From Norana najaformis (Eukaryota > Annelida > Clitellata > Crassiclitellata > Hormogastridae): a stretch of 64,000 nt of DNA. Position 1 is the stretch's first letter, and every line of letters starts with the position of its first letter. Below are positions 1 through 10,064 of this stretch, piece after piece. Where the stretch lies: contig OZ029927.1 of assembly GCA_964023275.1 (NCBI GenBank), positions 1 through 64,000 on the forward strand, in the 5' to 3' direction. The notes beneath the pieces are model-generated. The model had not been told where the DNA came from, did not search any database, and saw only the letters and a program-made list of their open reading frames with translations. Both the position numbers and the translations under genes were made by a program.

Positions 1-217
1 TATGTATGTATGTATTTATGTATCTATGTATGTATGTATGTATGTATGTATGTATGTATGTATGTATTTATGTATGTATTTATGTATGTATGTATGTGTG
101 TATGTATGTACGTATATATGTATGTATGTATGTGTGTGTATTTATGTATGTATGTGTGGGTATGTATGTATGTATGTATGTATGTATGTATGTGTGTGTA
201 TGTATGTATGTATGTAT
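1..217. repeat. (TATG)n microsatellite
   Basis: Near-continuous TATG tetranucleotide array with a few TATT and TGTG variants, running off the left edge of the window. It stays open in several frames on both strands, but those frames encode only Met-Tyr-Val-Cys repeats and are not genes. A further short GTATGTAT stretch at 1068-1075 shows that the array continues beyond the inserted element at 218-1067. Confidence 0.95.
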
Positions 218-1067
218 GGAGTCTAGGAGATATCCCTCGGGTAATTTCCCTCCGGACATTTCCCCCGCCATCTCCCCCCATGGATTTTCCCCCCGGGTAA
301 AAAATACCCGGACGTTTCCCCCAAGTCATATATTTTGAATCAACAAACATCACAATTAGTTTTGTATAGGTCACAAATAAAAGATCAATATTTTAAAAAT
401 GAATTTAAGTGATAGAAGTAAAAAAAAATAACAGTAAATTAGTTCTTGTGTTTATATCAAAGGTCTTTAGTGTTAAGTTTAAGTTCGGTTTATGAGCAAT
501 ACATAGAGATAATGTGTTCACAGACTAATGTTAAAACGTAAACAAAACCGTTTAAAATAGCTTTGTTTTTCCATGTATACTAGGTATAGTTTCCGACTCC
601 ATCGCTGTGGCTTTTTCAACTGCTTTTTAAACAAATTCATGGCAGATTATATAGCAACAGATTGAGTAACTATCAAAACTTTATTAAACATTTACTCTAA
701 GCATCAAAATGAGTAAACATTAATTAAGACTGACAGCATTAAAAGCCTGGTTGTTCAACAAATAAATATCAACAATTAAATAAAGCTATATTTACATCAA
801 AGCATTAATAGCCTTTCTAGAAAACTATGTACTCAGTTTGTTGCTATATTGAAAGTCTTTGCTAAACATTGTTTGTATTTCCACACTCAAACATCAAAGC
901 ACTAAAAAAAGTCCATATAGATACAAATTGTTTAATTTTTGTGGACAATTGGGGGGAAATATCCAGGTTTTTTTATCCTATTGAAGCGCTCGGGGGAGAA
1001 ATCCAGGCGGGAGATGACAGGGGGAAATGTCCGGGGCAAAATGTCCGGGGGGATTTGTCCAGATCCC
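218..1067. mobile_element. Inverted-repeat DNA transposon (MITE-like, about 850 bp)
   Basis: The left end (218-340) and the reverse complement of the right end (about 945-1067) align over roughly 110-120 bp. Shared blocks include GGACATTTCCCCC, CATCTCCC, GGATTT(T/C)(T/C)CCCCC and TAAAAAA(T)ACC. Each arm is itself a run of degenerate 13-15 bp motifs (GGAnnTTTCCCCC), and the interior is AT-rich without a plausible transposase. Both flanks are TATG microsatellite. GTATGTAT at 210-217 and 1068-1075 fits an 8-bp target duplication, but the repetitive flank makes this ambiguous. An 8-bp duplication would suit hAT-like elements; I do not assign a superfamily. Confidence 0.75.
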
Positions 1068-1075
1068 GTATGTAT

Positions 1076-1750
1076 GTAAGGCTGTGTCTGTTCTGGTGAG
1101 GCTGTTAAAGGTTACCAGGCATAAAGTATATACTTAATTGATATTGCGATATTCACGTCATTCATTAATATCACCAATTTATATTTAAACCCGAATAAAT
1201 TTCACGGAGTAATTAAAATACTACAGAGTATCTGATGTGCCAAATTCTCAGGTAAGGTTAGGTCAGGTCAACCTCGACGTCCCTGGCCGCCACAAGACGT
1301 CGTTAAACACAGAAATACTCCAACGTTTTTGACTACGCTTAGACACCTTTATATCGGTGCTCCTCTGATATATATTCTTCAATTTTGTTCAAGCGCACAC
1401 ACACAAATGAATATCCTCATGTACGGCCTTTTTTCTGATAACGTCGTCTGGAGTTAGAATAAAACCTAGAAATAAAGTACCCAAAATTCAGTTTTTCGAT
1501 TGAAAGGACATGTCTTTTACACCTCTGGTTTAGCGTCTCCTAGATACGGTGCACTTTGGCCTAAATGGTCGCAGGTATCTGCAGCATGTCAATTTGTGAG
1601 CACTTTGTTGGAAACATTGGTATAATCGTAATTCCGAGATTTCTACATCGCCCAACGTAAGCCGCGTCGCGAGGACCAGCTTATCACAGGCGCTATATAT
1701 GTATTGCTCGATCGCTCTTATCCTTAGTTTGAACTTCTAATATGCTGTGT
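1076..1750. other. Composite-repeat stretch, no gene
   Basis: Contains a module A copy in reverse orientation (about 1255-1308, ending CACAAGACGTCGTTAAACA) followed by a forward module B (about 1333-1375, TTAGACACCTTTATATCG then TATATAT). At about 1630-1690 lies a reverse-strand LINE family-2 3' end (minus-strand core GGGCGATGTAGAAATCTCGG). No coding sequence is supported. Confidence 0.7.
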
Positions 1751-1754
1751 TTTA

Positions 1755-1910
1755 TTGTGAATCGGAGTTGTTCCTCTCCTCCGCCGTCGTTTTTTCAGTG
1801 TTTTGTACTTTTGATATCGAAGTCTCGTGCGCTTTGAGGGGCTTTGAGGTCACTGGCTGAACACTGTCAAGTTCCTGTTTAAGGAGCCAATTAAGAGAAT
1901 TATTGGATTT
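1755..1910. repeat. Dispersed repeat G, copy 1
   Basis: Matches 3670-3805 in the same orientation: both contain TTTCAGTGTTTTnTA, GAAGTCTCnTGCGCT, and later GAGCCAATTnA / GAAGCCAATTCA. About 120-150 bp are alignable. The reading frame on the minus strand is short and not recognisable. Confidence 0.65.
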
Positions 1911-1984
1911 GTGTTGACCGTTCTGTAATTTAAGATTCTCTCCAACCAATTGAAGGGGGTGGCTGCTGAAGAATAAATATCTTC

Positions 1985-2235
1985 CCTCACATACTCGAGT
2001 GGTGTTTGAATTCAACGGAATGCTTGGAATGTTTCAAATAAAGTTCAGCTGAGGTGGAGGAACAGAAGGAGAGGGACATTAGGTGACAATGCAAACATGC
2101 CACTGACTTCCAAAATTGCGTTGTTTCAATGCGTTGGTTAATGAAGAACTAAATCGAGTTCAAATCGCAAGGAACAAATAAACATGTTTACACAACTTTC
2201 AAAGCGCTCTATCATGGCGCAATATATTCGTCGTG
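1985..2235 (+). repeat. Dispersed repeat D, copy 1
   Basis: About 240 bp matching 60866-61105 (same orientation) and, inverted, about 6120-6310. Shared landmarks are ACTCGnGTGGTGTT, AAAGTTCAGCTGAGG, AATGCAAACATGCCACnGA and GTTTCAATGC(G/A)TTGGTTAATGA. It runs directly into a module B/A junction (GCGC(T/A)ATATATTCG then CATCGACCTTACC). This copy lacks the element C insertion present at the equivalent place near 61.14 kb, so it serves as the empty site. Confidence 0.8.
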
Positions 2236-2702
2236 GCTGCCTTTGGCCTTTAACATCGACCTTACCCTATCTCACTTTCCCGAGATCAAATTTTAATTTT
2301 CCGTCAAACTGCCAAATGAACGAAAGTGACAAATATTTTATTTCGGCAAAAGCAATTTAATGGTGTCTCAACACCCACACTTCAAATTGTTATTATTACT
2401 AGTTTCTGCATAATAAAGTTTGAAAGTTAAAATACCGACTTTAAGATCATGTTTGCCGCTAGTTCCCATGAAATTCCAATCCTATTACAAAAGAATAGGT
2501 ATTTGATATTCAGTTGAAAAGGACATCTTATGCCAGTCATGGGCGTTGGCCTCGACTTTTACTTGAAGGAGCGATTCTCGTATAAATACGCGATAAAAGT
2601 GATTTCAAGGTGTCTAACATTAACCAACTATTATTAGTAGGACCAAACGCTCAGCGACACCTTACGGCTGCCAGAGGCGCTGACGCTGACGTCATTCTGA
2701 CG
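2236..2702. other. Composite-repeat stretch, no gene
   Basis: Holds a reverse module B at about 2590-2617 (GTGATTTCAAGGTGTCTAAC) and a forward module A at about 2650-2700 (CGACACCTTACGGCTGCC, then GCTGACGTC). The remainder is unique-looking AT-rich sequence with no supported gene. Confidence 0.65.
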
Positions 2703-2965
2703 TTCGAATCCTACTCGCAATTGAGTGACTGACTGACTGACTGACTGACTGACTGACTGACTGATCAAGGTTCACGGATATCGTACGACCTTTGATGTTT
2801 TAAAGTTCTTGGTTAATTGCAGTTCATTTTCTCTTATTTTTAGTGGTTTAATCTCGTTCGCTGTTTCTTGATTTTTCAGGTCGCATGTCGCTGGCACTTT
2901 TTGACGATTTTAAACAACGATTTGAATCAAATTGAGGAGCATAATATTACAAGATTAGAAGTAAT
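2703..2965 (+). repeat. Repeat H with (TGAC)n core, copy 1
   Basis: A (TGAC)n run at about 2725-2763 is followed by a unique block: GGTTCACGGATATCGTACGA, then TTTAAAGTTCTTGGTTAATT, GCAGTTCATTTTCT and TTTnATCTCGTT. The same flanks follow TGAC-type runs near 7.35, 42.49 and 61.74 kb, so the microsatellite is an internal part of a dispersed element of about 260 bp rather than an independent locus. Confidence 0.75.
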
Positions 2966-3049
2966 TGCTTTTTCCCGTTGATATGTTGTTCATTTTCCAG
3001 TCGCTAGTTGTTTCCGATCTTTATTCTACGTAAGCGCCTATGAACAATG

Positions 3050-3116
3050 TGGGTCCCGCGACTTAGCTTTCGTTGGGTGCTGTAGAAATCTCGAGATTAC
3101 GATTACGATTACGATA
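3050..3116 (+). mobile_element. LINE family-2 3' end with (GATTAC)n tail
   Basis: Reads CGACTTAGCTTTCGTTGGG, then GCTGTAGAAATCTCGAG and a tail of GATTAC units. The same 3' end recurs at 29.88, 50.10 and 54.38 kb (plus) and at 1.65, 22.34 and 23.57 kb (minus). The 22.3-22.8 kb copy links it to a CR1/L2-like LINE C-terminus, so these are 5'-truncated LINE insertions. A reverse module A follows immediately (3117-3170). Confidence 0.75.
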
Positions 3117-3479
3117 AGCTGAGGTCGACGTCAACGGCTCTGGCTTCCACAAGGTGTCGCTAATTAAACAATGAATATCATTATAATTACACAAGCGTAG
3201 AACAAAATAACCGTTTGAATAGCGTCAATTGTGGGTCTTTTCCTCATAAATTATGGATCGGTGTCTCATTATATAATTGCCCTTAAGATATCTCAGTCAC
3301 CAGAGGAAGAACCTCTTTCCTCTTCTGACATCCGGACGGCGTTCACCTGTAGGCCACGTGACCCAGTGTAAACAGTCGGACATTTCCTGTTGACCTTTCC
3401 CGATTAAACAGTGCATTAGGTAATCGAATCGAATCGAATCGAGTAAATCGGACGATTACCCAAACGATTATTCGGTCGA

Positions 3480-3660
3480 ATATTTAATTGCGGTCAACGG
3501 CGGCTGAAGTGGTCGACTGCCTCAGGTGGACTTGTACGGCCCAGAAGTAGACCTTTAGGGCTACACGTTGGTGAACAAAGAGAGATGGACGGAGCGAAAA
3601 ACAGTTAAGCCGGAGGAAAGGAAGGAAGAGAAACCTCTCAAAGAACAAAAAGTCAGGTTT
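3480..3660 (+). repeat. Dispersed repeat I, copy 1
   Basis: About 170 bp shared with 11556-11720 in the same orientation: GGCTGAAGTGGTC, AGTAGACnnTAGGGCTACACG, GACGGAGCGAAA, GAGCCGGAGGAAAGGAAGGA. It is immediately followed by repeat G copy 2. Confidence 0.75.
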
Positions 3661-3806
3661 ACAACACATTTTAATTAAAGGCAAACGTTTCAGTGTTTTA
3701 TATGTTTGACATTGAAGTCTCATGCGCTGCCAGTGGCTTGTTCGTCCTGGGGGGGTTGAGGTAGTCGGTTGCTGAATAGGAAGCCAATTCAAGGATTTAA
3801 GTACAG
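3661..3806. repeat. Dispersed repeat G, copy 2
   Basis: Second copy of the 1755-1910 repeat. It abuts repeat I on one side and a CR1-like LINE fragment on the other. Confidence 0.6.
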
Positions 3807-4300
3807 GGGGTTAGATGCTCATATTTTGATGTAGAAGTTATGGCTCTAACCAAAGAGTTCTGTATTCTTTGAAGTTTCTGCATGTTTGACTTTGTGATAC
3901 GGGTAAGAAGCGAGTTACAATAGTCAAGGCGACTAGAGACCATTGTGTTTGTCAAAGATATTCTAGAGGACATGGGGACATATCGCCGAATTCTCCGCAT
4001 GTTACGAATATCCATGTATGATGACTTACAAATTCCACTTGCATAGTTGGTGAGAGACATAGTAGAATAAAAATAACACCCACGTCACGAGCAGCATCAA
4101 TCAACTCCACAAGTGAGTCACCCAGTTTAAAAGATTTAAGCCATTCAAACTTCTTAAGCTGCTGTGGGAATCATAAATTCAGTTTTTGACGGGTTAAGGA
4201 GATTTTATTAGCCGCCATCCAAGAATGCCCTCTTCAAAAGCAGTGGATAACAGTTGCACAGATGAATGACAAGACAGACTGAATAAAAAGGAGGGTGAGG
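3790..4300 (-). pseudogene. CR1-like LINE reverse-transcriptase fragment
   Basis: On the minus strand the region decodes, across more than one frame, to the C-terminal part of a CR1/L2-type reverse transcriptase. Visible pieces are a WMAANKISL block (thumb side of the RT domain, about 4210), LKKFEWLKSFKLGDS, ARDVGVIF, then SRLDYCNSLL and KLQRIQNSLVRAI in the open stretch 3797-4060. SRLDYCNSLL and LQRIQNSLVR are hallmark motifs of these LINEs. No complete ORF remains and the frame changes near 4065, so it is a dead copy. Its divergence from the 4480-5820 element shows a different CR1-like lineage. The right edge (4280-4330) runs into an element C-like remnant. Confidence 0.75.
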
Positions 4301-4479
4301 CTAATAATCTTCGTTAAACAGAAACTACACACAGATCGCTAATTCACTTCGTAGCATTTGCTTTACGTTAAACGATATTGGAAGTCAAGGGTCGTACGGC
4401 CACAAGACGTCGTTAAACATTAGGAATACCACTATCTGAAAGCCAGATTTTCTATACCTCAAGGAAAACATAGCGGCAA

Positions 4480-5820
4480 ATTTATTTTATTTTATTTATT
4501 TATTTTATTTATACAGAACACTTATATAGCGCCCCTTCAAGAAAACTACTCAGAAGCGCTCCCAAACCAACCTCGGCGAAAGAGAACAGTCTTAAGAGAA
4601 GAAAAGAAGATAGAAGTAAAATCCCGGGGCAGAAGACGTAGAGTAACAGGAAGTCCATTCCAGAGGGTTGGGCCAGCAACAGAGAAAGCACGACGCTGCA
4701 TGGTCGAGGTGCGAGTGCGAGGTACTAGTAGATTACAACTAGCAGCGGAGCGAAGAGAAGCACGTCCCAAATTGGACCGGACAGGTAGGCAAAACTCCCT
4801 CAAGTAAGAGGGGGCAATACCCAACAAGGAGTTCCAAACAGAGACGATGACCCTATAGTGAATGCGCTGACTCATAGGAAGCCAGTGCAACTCATCTCGC
4901 ATGAAATCAGAGACATGACCAAACCTAGAGATGCCACCAATAAGCCGTGCAGCCGCCCGCAACACACGTTCCAGGCACAAAAGCCGTACATCAGGGAGTC
5001 CAACATATAAAGAAGAGCAGTAATCCAACCGACTAGTGACAAATGCATGAACCAGAGTCTTAGATGAGGTGACTGAGAGAGAACGTGAGACAACACGAAG
5101 TTGCCGTAGCTGGTAGTAGCAACTACGACAAAGACGATGTACCTGAGCCTTAAAAGAGAGCTCCTGATCCAACTCAATGCCAAGGTCATAAACAGTGACT
5201 GAGAAGGTTATGTGAGGAAACTCTAAATGTAGTACAGGTAGATTGATTTTAGCCAGTTGCTGCCTAGTGCCCAACCAAATATATTGAGTCTTGGAAGGAT
5301 TCAATCTCAATCGATTTGAAGACATCCAAGCCACAAGGGAGTCAGAAGCACGACACATAGCTCGAACAGCAGCTGCGGCATCAGAAGCAGAACAATGAAC
5401 GTAGGCCTGCACATCGTCGGCATAGGACTGGCTTGAAGCCGAGCACTCAGCTAGCAAAGAGCCAAGGTCAGCAGTAAACAATATATAAAGCAAGGGACCC
5501 AAAACTGACCCCTGAGGCAATCCAAACAAGGAAGGAATCCAAGGTGAGCGGGATGGGCCATAAACCACACAGAGCGTGCGCTCAGATAGAAAAGAGGCCA
5601 ACCAATCGAGAAAGTTGCCAGATAAACCAAAAGAAATAGCCAGACGTTCCAAAAGTATAGCATGATCGACCGAATCAAATGCAGCACTAACATCAAATAA
5701 TGCAAGTAAGGTAACTTGAGAACGATCTATGGCACTAAATATATCAGACAGAAGTCGAGTTAAGAGTGTCTCAGTAGAGTGAAATCTACGAAAGCCAGAT
5801 TGAGAAACAGATGTATGATC
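4480..5820 (-). mobile_element. 5'-truncated CR1/L2-like LINE with a long open reverse transcriptase
   Basis: One minus-strand frame is open without a stop from 5820 down to the stop at 4546 (about 424 codons). It contains RT block FDVSAAFDSVDH (about 5706-5671), FGLPQGSVLGPLLYILF (about 5526-5476), the catalytic YADD (5424-5413), WMSSNRLRLNPSKTQYIWLG, SRLDYCSSLYVGLP, and the 3' landmark WNGLPVTLR...LKTVLFRRGW. It begins mid-domain, upstream of which is a stop and unrelated DNA, so the endonuclease and the N-terminal RT are missing. The 3' UTR is short (GGCGCTATATAAGTGTTCTG) with an A/T-rich (TAAA)n tail at about 4480-4510. I could not find a target duplication. The intact frame suggests a recent insertion. 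Related 3' ends lie at 17.88, 29.05, 32.09, 50.53 and 51.77 kb. Confidence 0.93.
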
Positions 5821-6119
5821 TTAAACTCCAAACCGTTACTATCGCCCGTCGCCATTCATGTTATACGTCCATTGGATAGAATGGATAATGGTTTCTCAGA
5901 GTTCGTGGCTCTTCTCGGTGGATGGAAACCTGTTGGCTAGGTTCGTTGTGTGTGCGCGAGTCTCAAACTGGCTACATTTCTAGTTATCTGAACACTGCTC
6001 GCTAAACCACATAATATTTGTTCTTGGTGACATTTGTCACCATTTAGGCCATCATAGGTAGTGCCTTTGTGATGTACGAAAAGGCGCTATGTTAAGTTTC
6101 CTTATACATGTAAAAGCGA
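5821..6119. other. Unassigned intergenic stretch
   Basis: No repeat module or gene recognised until a degenerate reverse module B (about 6111-6133, AAAAGCGATTTAAAAATTTG). Confidence 0.5.
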
Positions 6120-6310
6120 TTTAAAAATTTGTCTAAACGTAACTTGTTGTTCTATTTGTTCAATAAGATTTGCATTCAGTTTTGTTCTTCATTAACCAAT
6201 GCATTGAAACATGTTACGCTATGTTATGATATGTTGGAATTCGGTGGAATCTCTGCATTTTCTCCACAGCTCCCTCTCTTTTACTTTGTCCTCCTCCTCG
6301 GCTGAACTTA
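6120..6310 (-). repeat. Dispersed repeat D, copy 2 (inverted)
   Basis: Reverse-complement match to 1985-2235 and 60866-61105: TTCATTAACCAATGCATTGA, GGAATTCGGTGG, TTTCTCCACAGC and CCTCCTCGGCTGAACTT. Reverse module B copies follow at about 6396-6420 and 6944-6968. Confidence 0.75.
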
Positions 6311-6544
6311 TGCCAGCTAGAGATTTTGACTTCGATAACGATAATACAAAATGATTACAATGAAACAAAACGTATATATTTGTATATATAATTCGCGAAA
6401 AGCGATTTAAAGGTGTTTAAATTTGGTCTAATTTATTCGAAGTAGTATTCAGTGTTTTACGAAATATTATGCTTGTAAATATCATTCACCTTACTCCGTA
6501 TTAAATTCGAGAAATTGAAACTCGGAGCTTAAGAATATTACTTT

Positions 6545-6547
6545 GTC

Positions 6548-6596
<49 letters not shown>

Positions 6597-6905
6597 GTCC
6601 GTGGGCTCAGTGCCCGTTGGTGTCAATCGCATGTTTCACCATCCATCTCCATTTGTCTCTTTCCAGTGCCATTCTGCTCAGCTCGTGTATGTCCATTTCG
6701 CACCAGTCTGTGATGTCATCTAGCCACTCCCTGCACGGTCTTCCTCTAACCCCTGTTCCGTCCATGATCCCGAAAATGGCTTGCTTGATGAGTCTGTCAT
6801 CTCCCATTCTGCATACATGTCCGAAGAAATTCAGTTTTCTCTCCATTATCACCTGCTTGATGTTTCTTGTGTTTCCTACTCTTTTTCGCACCTCTATTAT
6901 ACGTG
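6545..6905 (-). pseudogene. LINE C-terminal fragment with (ATG)n tail
   Basis: Minus-strand frame 6607-6891 carries RKLNFFGHVCRMGDDRLIKQ followed by GRPCREWLDDI and ERDKWRWM. This FGHVxRM...GRPxxxW...DRxxWR pattern is the standard C-terminal segment of several non-LTR retrotransposon polyproteins (RTE and related groups). The frame ends near 6607 and is followed on the minus strand by an ATG trinucleotide tail (6548-6597), a typical LINE 3' microsatellite tail. Only the last roughly 95 codons remain. Confidence 0.8.
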
Positions 6906-6994
6906 AGGGAAATTACGTGTAAACGAGGAACGGTATAACTTCTAAAAGCGATTTAAAGGTGTCTAAGCGAGGACTTGTATTATCATCAATATCG

Positions 6995-7250
6995 AGTGTT
7001 AAATGACATCTTGTAGCTACCAGGGACTGTGACGTCGACCTTGACTTACATAAAAAGTCGGTTAATAATAATAATAATAATAATAACAACAACAACAGCA
7101 ACAGCAATAATAATAATAATAATAATAAGGACGATGGTCTTCGGAACTCTGGTTAGAAGGCATTGCATGAAAAATCGAGACTTCTACACTAATAGATAAC
7201 GAGATTATTAGACACCTTTAAATCGGCCTTTCTCGACGATGTTAGTATTA
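6995..7250. repeat. Module A copy, (TAA)n run and module B copy
   Basis: Module A in forward orientation at about 7000-7050 (AAATGACATCTTGTAGCTACC, GACGTCGACCTTGACTTAC), a TAA/CAA trinucleotide run at about 7063-7128, and forward module B at about 7203-7235 (TTAGACACCTTTAAATCGG). Confidence 0.7.
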
Positions 7251-7329
7251 GCGTTAGACTTTGTTATACAACTTTAAATCGATTTTCACACCTTATATAT
7301 TCCTTATTTACGATCAGTGGCGACTGAAG

Positions 7330-7600
7330 ATCCATCTCTACAGACTGATTGACTGCCTGACACTTGCTCGCTCTCTCGCTCACTCGCTCACTCGCTCAGT
7401 GATCGTAGATTTACCGACATCGTATGAAGTTTTAAAGTTCTTGTTTATTTGCAGGTAGTTGTTCTTTTTTTCTATGCACGTTTTAGTGAATTTGCGATGA
7501 TGTCTTAAGCGCGCATTTTACAGGTGTTTATAATGTTTACTTTCTGGCTTTAAAATTCTCTTTGAACAGCGATTTGAATGTAAAACGCAATCATCTTCTT
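7330..7600 (+). repeat. Repeat H, copy 2
   Basis: Here the tetranucleotide core has become CTCG/CTCA repeats (7366-7398) but the following block is conserved: CCGACATCGTATGAAG, TTTTAAAGTTCTTGTTTATT, TGCAGGTAGTT, GCGCGCATTTTACAGG and CTCTTTGAACAGCGATTTGA. It confirms that the core microsatellite mutates faster than its flanks. Confidence 0.7.
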
Positions 7601-8659
7601 AATTTTAGACACTTTCAAACCAACGGATGCGTCGACCGACGCCGTAGGAATCAAATGTTGTTTAAGTCTAATTAAACATTAATGCTGCGGAGTTCGAAAT
7701 TATATCCTTATCTATTAGCCAATCAAACGGGCAGCTGTGGTGAAGTACACCTCCCGATAAATTTACTGAAAAAAGAGCAATGTCTGAGTCAATTGGCCGC
7801 TATAGAAAGTCATCTACATTTACATTTAAAATCATTGGTCGTGTAAATTCCGATGACTATAGAAAAGATCGTAAACATTCCTGATGCAATCATCTTTCTT
7901 ATTTGAACCCCTCATAAAACCTCTGGATGCGCCAAGCCCCCAACTTTCAAAACCACGCTACATCGTATGAATAAAATTTTGCATAAGAGTACTCAGACAG
8001 TAGTGCATCCCCGTTCCAAATTATATCCTTAAGATGTCGTCCCAATTTAAGATGTGTGACGGCAACAACATGCAACTCTCGTCCCGCTGTTTTCAACCGA
8101 AACTGTTAAACACTTTAAACACTTTTTACTGTGAGAATCATTGTGTCCTACATTTTATTACGGTTGCAAGGGCCATTCACATCTACCTTAACTTCGATAC
8201 GAAAAATACAGAATATTACTGTTTGAGCGAAAACGAGAAATACAAAACGTCCGATAACACAATTTAAAAGGTGTCTAACCGGAAACTAGAATTCTTTCTA
8301 AATTGTTAGTATTTGTTGTCTAACAAAATCTTTTGTTTGCCAGGACCAGCGACGCAGAACTTCGTTCAAATTACATTTAATTATCATTGGAAATATTCCC
8401 AAATTTCAGAGTATTTATAGTAATATACAAATTTGTTAAATAATAGCATGGAGTTCTAAACGACATCGTATGACTGCCAAGGCCGGTAAAACGATGATTC
8501 TAGCTCACCCTTAGTCACACACGCCCGCAAGCACGCACGCACGCTTGGAGACAGACAGAAAAAGCCTTAAGAATGTGGTGAAAACTAGGAAACTGATTGA
8601 CGTTAAAAACCCCCAGAAAGTACTAAAATTTGAAAGAAATTGAGATATATGAAAGGTTA

Positions 8660-8660
<1 letters not shown>
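7601..8660. other. Intergenic, sparse composite-repeat pieces
   Basis: A reverse module B at about 8255-8282 (ACAATTTAAAAGGTGTCTAA) and a weak forward module A at about 8325-8365. Other short frames have no recognisable product. Nothing else can be supported. Confidence 0.55.

Positions 8661-8698
<38 letters not shown>
8661..8698. repeat. (AT)n tract
   Basis: Pure AT dinucleotide tract directly before repeat F copy 1. Confidence 0.9.
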
Positions 8699-8699
<1 letters not shown>

Positions 8700-8870
8700 C
8701 TTATTCTTTCATATACTTAAGTTAAAGGGAGTGGAACTAGTTTAAACCCACAAAAATACTTAGTGTTGGCAAAAGAACTTGATTATTTAAGCCTAAGTCA
8801 TGCCTATCAATGATCTGTGTATTTAGACTTTCAGCTGCATTGATTAAATATGTGAAACTTAATTTAGTAC
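8699..8870 (+). repeat. Dispersed repeat F, copy 1
   Basis: About 170 bp shared with 17200-17390 in the same orientation: CATATACTTAAGTTAAAGGG, TGGAACnAGTT, ATTTATnAnTAAGTnnTG, TATCAATGAnnTGTGTATTT. Function unknown. Confidence 0.7.
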
Positions 8871-9878
8871 TAGATGTGTTTATAAATTATTGTTATTGGA
8901 TAATTTAATGTCTTATTCAAACGAGAAATGCTATATTCTGTGGAAGGTTAACAGGTACTTTGAATGTATGCGTCCGTGCGTGTATGATTGGATGCGTGCA
9001 CTGAACAGCCTAGTGATGGAGGGAGGTGTCTCGGGTAAGATGTTGACCTAATGTTTGAAACGAGAGGCTAAAAGCTCGTACTACTGGCGAGGGAGGGAGG
9101 CAAGGTGGGGTTAAAGGTGAACAGACCACGTGAGTTTATTTACATTTATAAATATTCATCTGTTTTGACTTGTCATTCGTAGGTGATGGTCATATCTATC
9201 ACGAATAGATGTTCGATTGATAACGGCAACTGTTGCAACGATAATACGCTTCTTAAGTCGTAAAAATTAGGCCACTCTTAGATGTTTCTTAAATTCATTG
9301 CCAGCTTAATCTAAAAATATCTTTTAGTAAAGTAACAATATAATGTATCGATTCCCATAGATCCTTTTATAATCAATTAAGTTCTTTTTATTTAAACAGT
9401 AATAATTTAAAAAAATTGTACATGCATATTAATTATATATTAGACTGTAAAACTGTTGAATGTTGCGCATGTATTATAGGCGTTCAGTTAATTGTATCGA
9501 TACTGAAGGCTTCAAGATAAACATCTCGAATGGAAAGAGTAATATTGATAGTAAAATCGACCTATATTTCATAACATTAATCTCTTAAAACGTTTCATGT
9601 ATTGTAATTTTACAGGGAAATAAAGTATGATTCAAAGTAAAATAGAGTCAAGCGATTTTTCCCACAGTTTATCGACTTCTTATAGCATCAAAAGCCGTTG
9701 ACGTCAATGTGTAAACAATTGTATTTTACGACGTTAAAATTATTGAGCGCGCTTGCCCTATATATAACGGCGGTTACCAATGTTTTAAAGGTGTCTAAGA
9801 GAGCACTGAATCATTTAATCTTTAACGACATCTTATGGCTGCCAGGGCCTTAGGCCTTAGACCTTACCTTACTATCAC
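8871..9878. other. AT-rich intergenic stretch
   Basis: AT-rich sequence without recognisable genes. At the end there is a reverse module B (about 9785-9802) followed by a forward module A (about 9826-9870), the usual B-to-A order. Confidence 0.55.
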
Positions 9879-10064
9879 TCTCTGGGCATAAGACTCCTCT
9901 GTCTCCATTGACCAAGAGAACGACTGATGTCTGAGATTATGGGCGGTAGTTTCATGAACACGAGATGTAGAATGGTGAGGACTGCACTTCATGTTTTAAT
10001 GATCTGAGACATCAGCCGTTCTCTTGGTTAATGGGGGACAGAAGAATCTTAAGCCCAGTCTCTG
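9879..10064. mobile_element. Foldback element with arms of about 62 bp
   Basis: Left arm 9879-9941 and the reverse complement of 10000-10064 align with few mismatches. Shared segments include TGGGC(A/T)TAAGA, CCATTnACCAAGAGAACG and CTGATGTCT(G/C)AGAT. The spacer is about 58 bp and encodes nothing. It interrupts the downstream side of a module A copy. Size and structure fit a small MITE/foldback; no clear target duplication was found. Confidence 0.7.
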
